A DNA stretch of 64,000 nt, taken from the NCBI RefSeq assembly GCF_024701375.2, contig NZ_CP113910.1:3534001-3598000 (forward strand), read 5' to 3'. This DNA comes from Streptomyces sp. KMM 9044 (GTDB lineage: Bacteria; Actinomycetota; Actinomycetes; Streptomycetales; Streptomycetaceae). Positions 63,462-64,000 of the stretch are shown one piece after another. A model generated the notes under the pieces. It saw only the letters and a list, made by a program, of their open reading frames with translations, did no database searches and was not told the DNA's origin. The position numbers were made by a program, and so were the translations under genes. Position 1 is the stretch's first letter. Every line of letters starts with the position of its first letter.

Positions 63462-64000
63462 GCCATGGGGCCGCCGGACCGCGCGACACCGCAGCGGGCG
63501 GCGACTGGGCGGTCGCCGTACCGACGGGGTACCGAGTGGGGCCCTGGGAAGTGGTCTCCCCCCTCGCGTCCGGCAACTGGGGCAGTGTCTACACCGGACG
63601 ACGGGTGGCCTGCGGGGAGGATCCCGACGGCGGGACGGCCGGATCCCCGCCACCGGCCGAGGTGGCCCTGAAGTTCGTGGCCACGTCGGGGCTGGGGCCG
63701 GGCCGTTCCCGCCATTTGCGGGAACTCGCCCGCCGCGAGGCGGAGTTCAGCCGGACCGCCGAGCATCCCCGGCTCATCCGCGTCCTGGACACTCTGGTGG
63801 TGGCCGACGATGGCCGGCCCGAACTCGACGGCGCCGTCGTCCTGGTCATGGAACGCGCCTCAGGGAGTCTGCAGGACCTGCTCGATGCCGCCTCGGGATC
63901 CGCTCCCCTCGCGGACGCCACCCGGACCATCACCCAGATGTGCGAGGGTCTCGCCCACCTCCACGCGGACGGCTGGGTACACGGCGACCTCAAGCCGGCC
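63458..64000 (+). CDS. Ser/Thr protein kinase, N-terminal part (3' end outside window)
   Basis: 181 residues visible. Kinase subdomains: Gly loop VVSPLASGNWGSVYTG, Lys in EVALKFVATS, alphaC Glu in LARREAEFSRTAEHPRLIRV, gatekeeper region VVLVMERASGSLQDLL, and the catalytic loop start WVHGDLKPA (HGDLKP for the usual HRDLKP; the Arg to Gly change marks a non-RD kinase). Translationally coupled to the FHA gene. Confidence 0.88.
   Translation, partial: MSHGAAGPRDTAAGGDWAVAVPTGYRVGPWEVVSPLASGNWGSVYTGRRVACGEDPDGGTAGSPPPAEVALKFVATSGLGPGRSRHLRELARREAEFSRTAEHPRLIRVLDTLVVADDGRPELDGAVVLVMERASGSLQDLLDAASGSAPLADATRTITQMCEGLAHLHADGWVHGDLKPA

Overview
The window is very GC-rich actinomycete DNA, almost certainly from a Streptomyces. 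Third codon positions are nearly all G or C, GTG starts are common, and the gene order (fba and pyrE; clpB; hspR, dnaJ, grpE, dnaK; dcd; tRNA-Gly) is that of the central Streptomyces chromosome. A perfect ParB-binding parS palindrome at 917-930 supports a position in the oriC-proximal half of the chromosome.

Bases 1-39194 are core chromosome. They hold a SpoIIE-type phosphatase (partial), DUF3151, an MFS exporter, fructose-bisphosphate aldolase, PyrE, an aldose epimerase, an SRPBCC protein, a membrane spermidine-synthase-like enzyme, a YbjN-domain protein, ClpB, two LuxR-type regulators beside a small secreted peptide, a sugar-binding lipoprotein, the dnaK operon with its repressor HspR, a membrane Fe-S oxidoreductase, a Yip1 protein and dCTP deaminase. 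HspR operators (HAIR) lie before dnaK and clpB. Several core genes are broken. An aminotransferase is cut into three by a 7.5-kb island (fused YefM-YoeB-type toxin-antitoxin, pRiA4b ORF-3-like protein, SNF2 ATPase, SWIM zinc-finger protein) and by two MITEs that entered the same 6-bp target. An FG-GAP protein has two compensating frameshifts. A phosphoribosyltransferase carries a 325-bp insertion exactly between two codons.

Bases 39146-54618 are a pSAM2-like integrative conjugative element (AICE) in tRNA-Gly(CCC), bounded by 49-bp perfect direct repeats. Gene order is int, xis, repSA-like rep, small transfer/spread proteins, FtsK-type tra, KorSA-like GntR and a Pif-like NUDIX gene, with three copies of a 16-bp palindromic operator. 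Its cargo is a lower-GC NotI-like restriction-modification pair. The endonuclease gene has been hit twice by near-identical IS5-family elements, and removing both with their 3-bp duplications restores one open frame. A second GntR-controlled cluster of small proteins ends the element.

Bases 54619-62500 are a scrap-yard. It starts with the integrase of a second, adjacent element, cut by a MITE, followed by an IS256-family element, a trypsin-like secreted protease, a decayed IS256 copy, two complementary halves of an IS4-family transposase in opposite orientation, another MITE, a DM13 lipoprotein-like protein and a truncated RHH antitoxin. From 62658 to the end, an FHA-domain protein overlaps the start of a Ser/Thr protein kinase that runs off the window.
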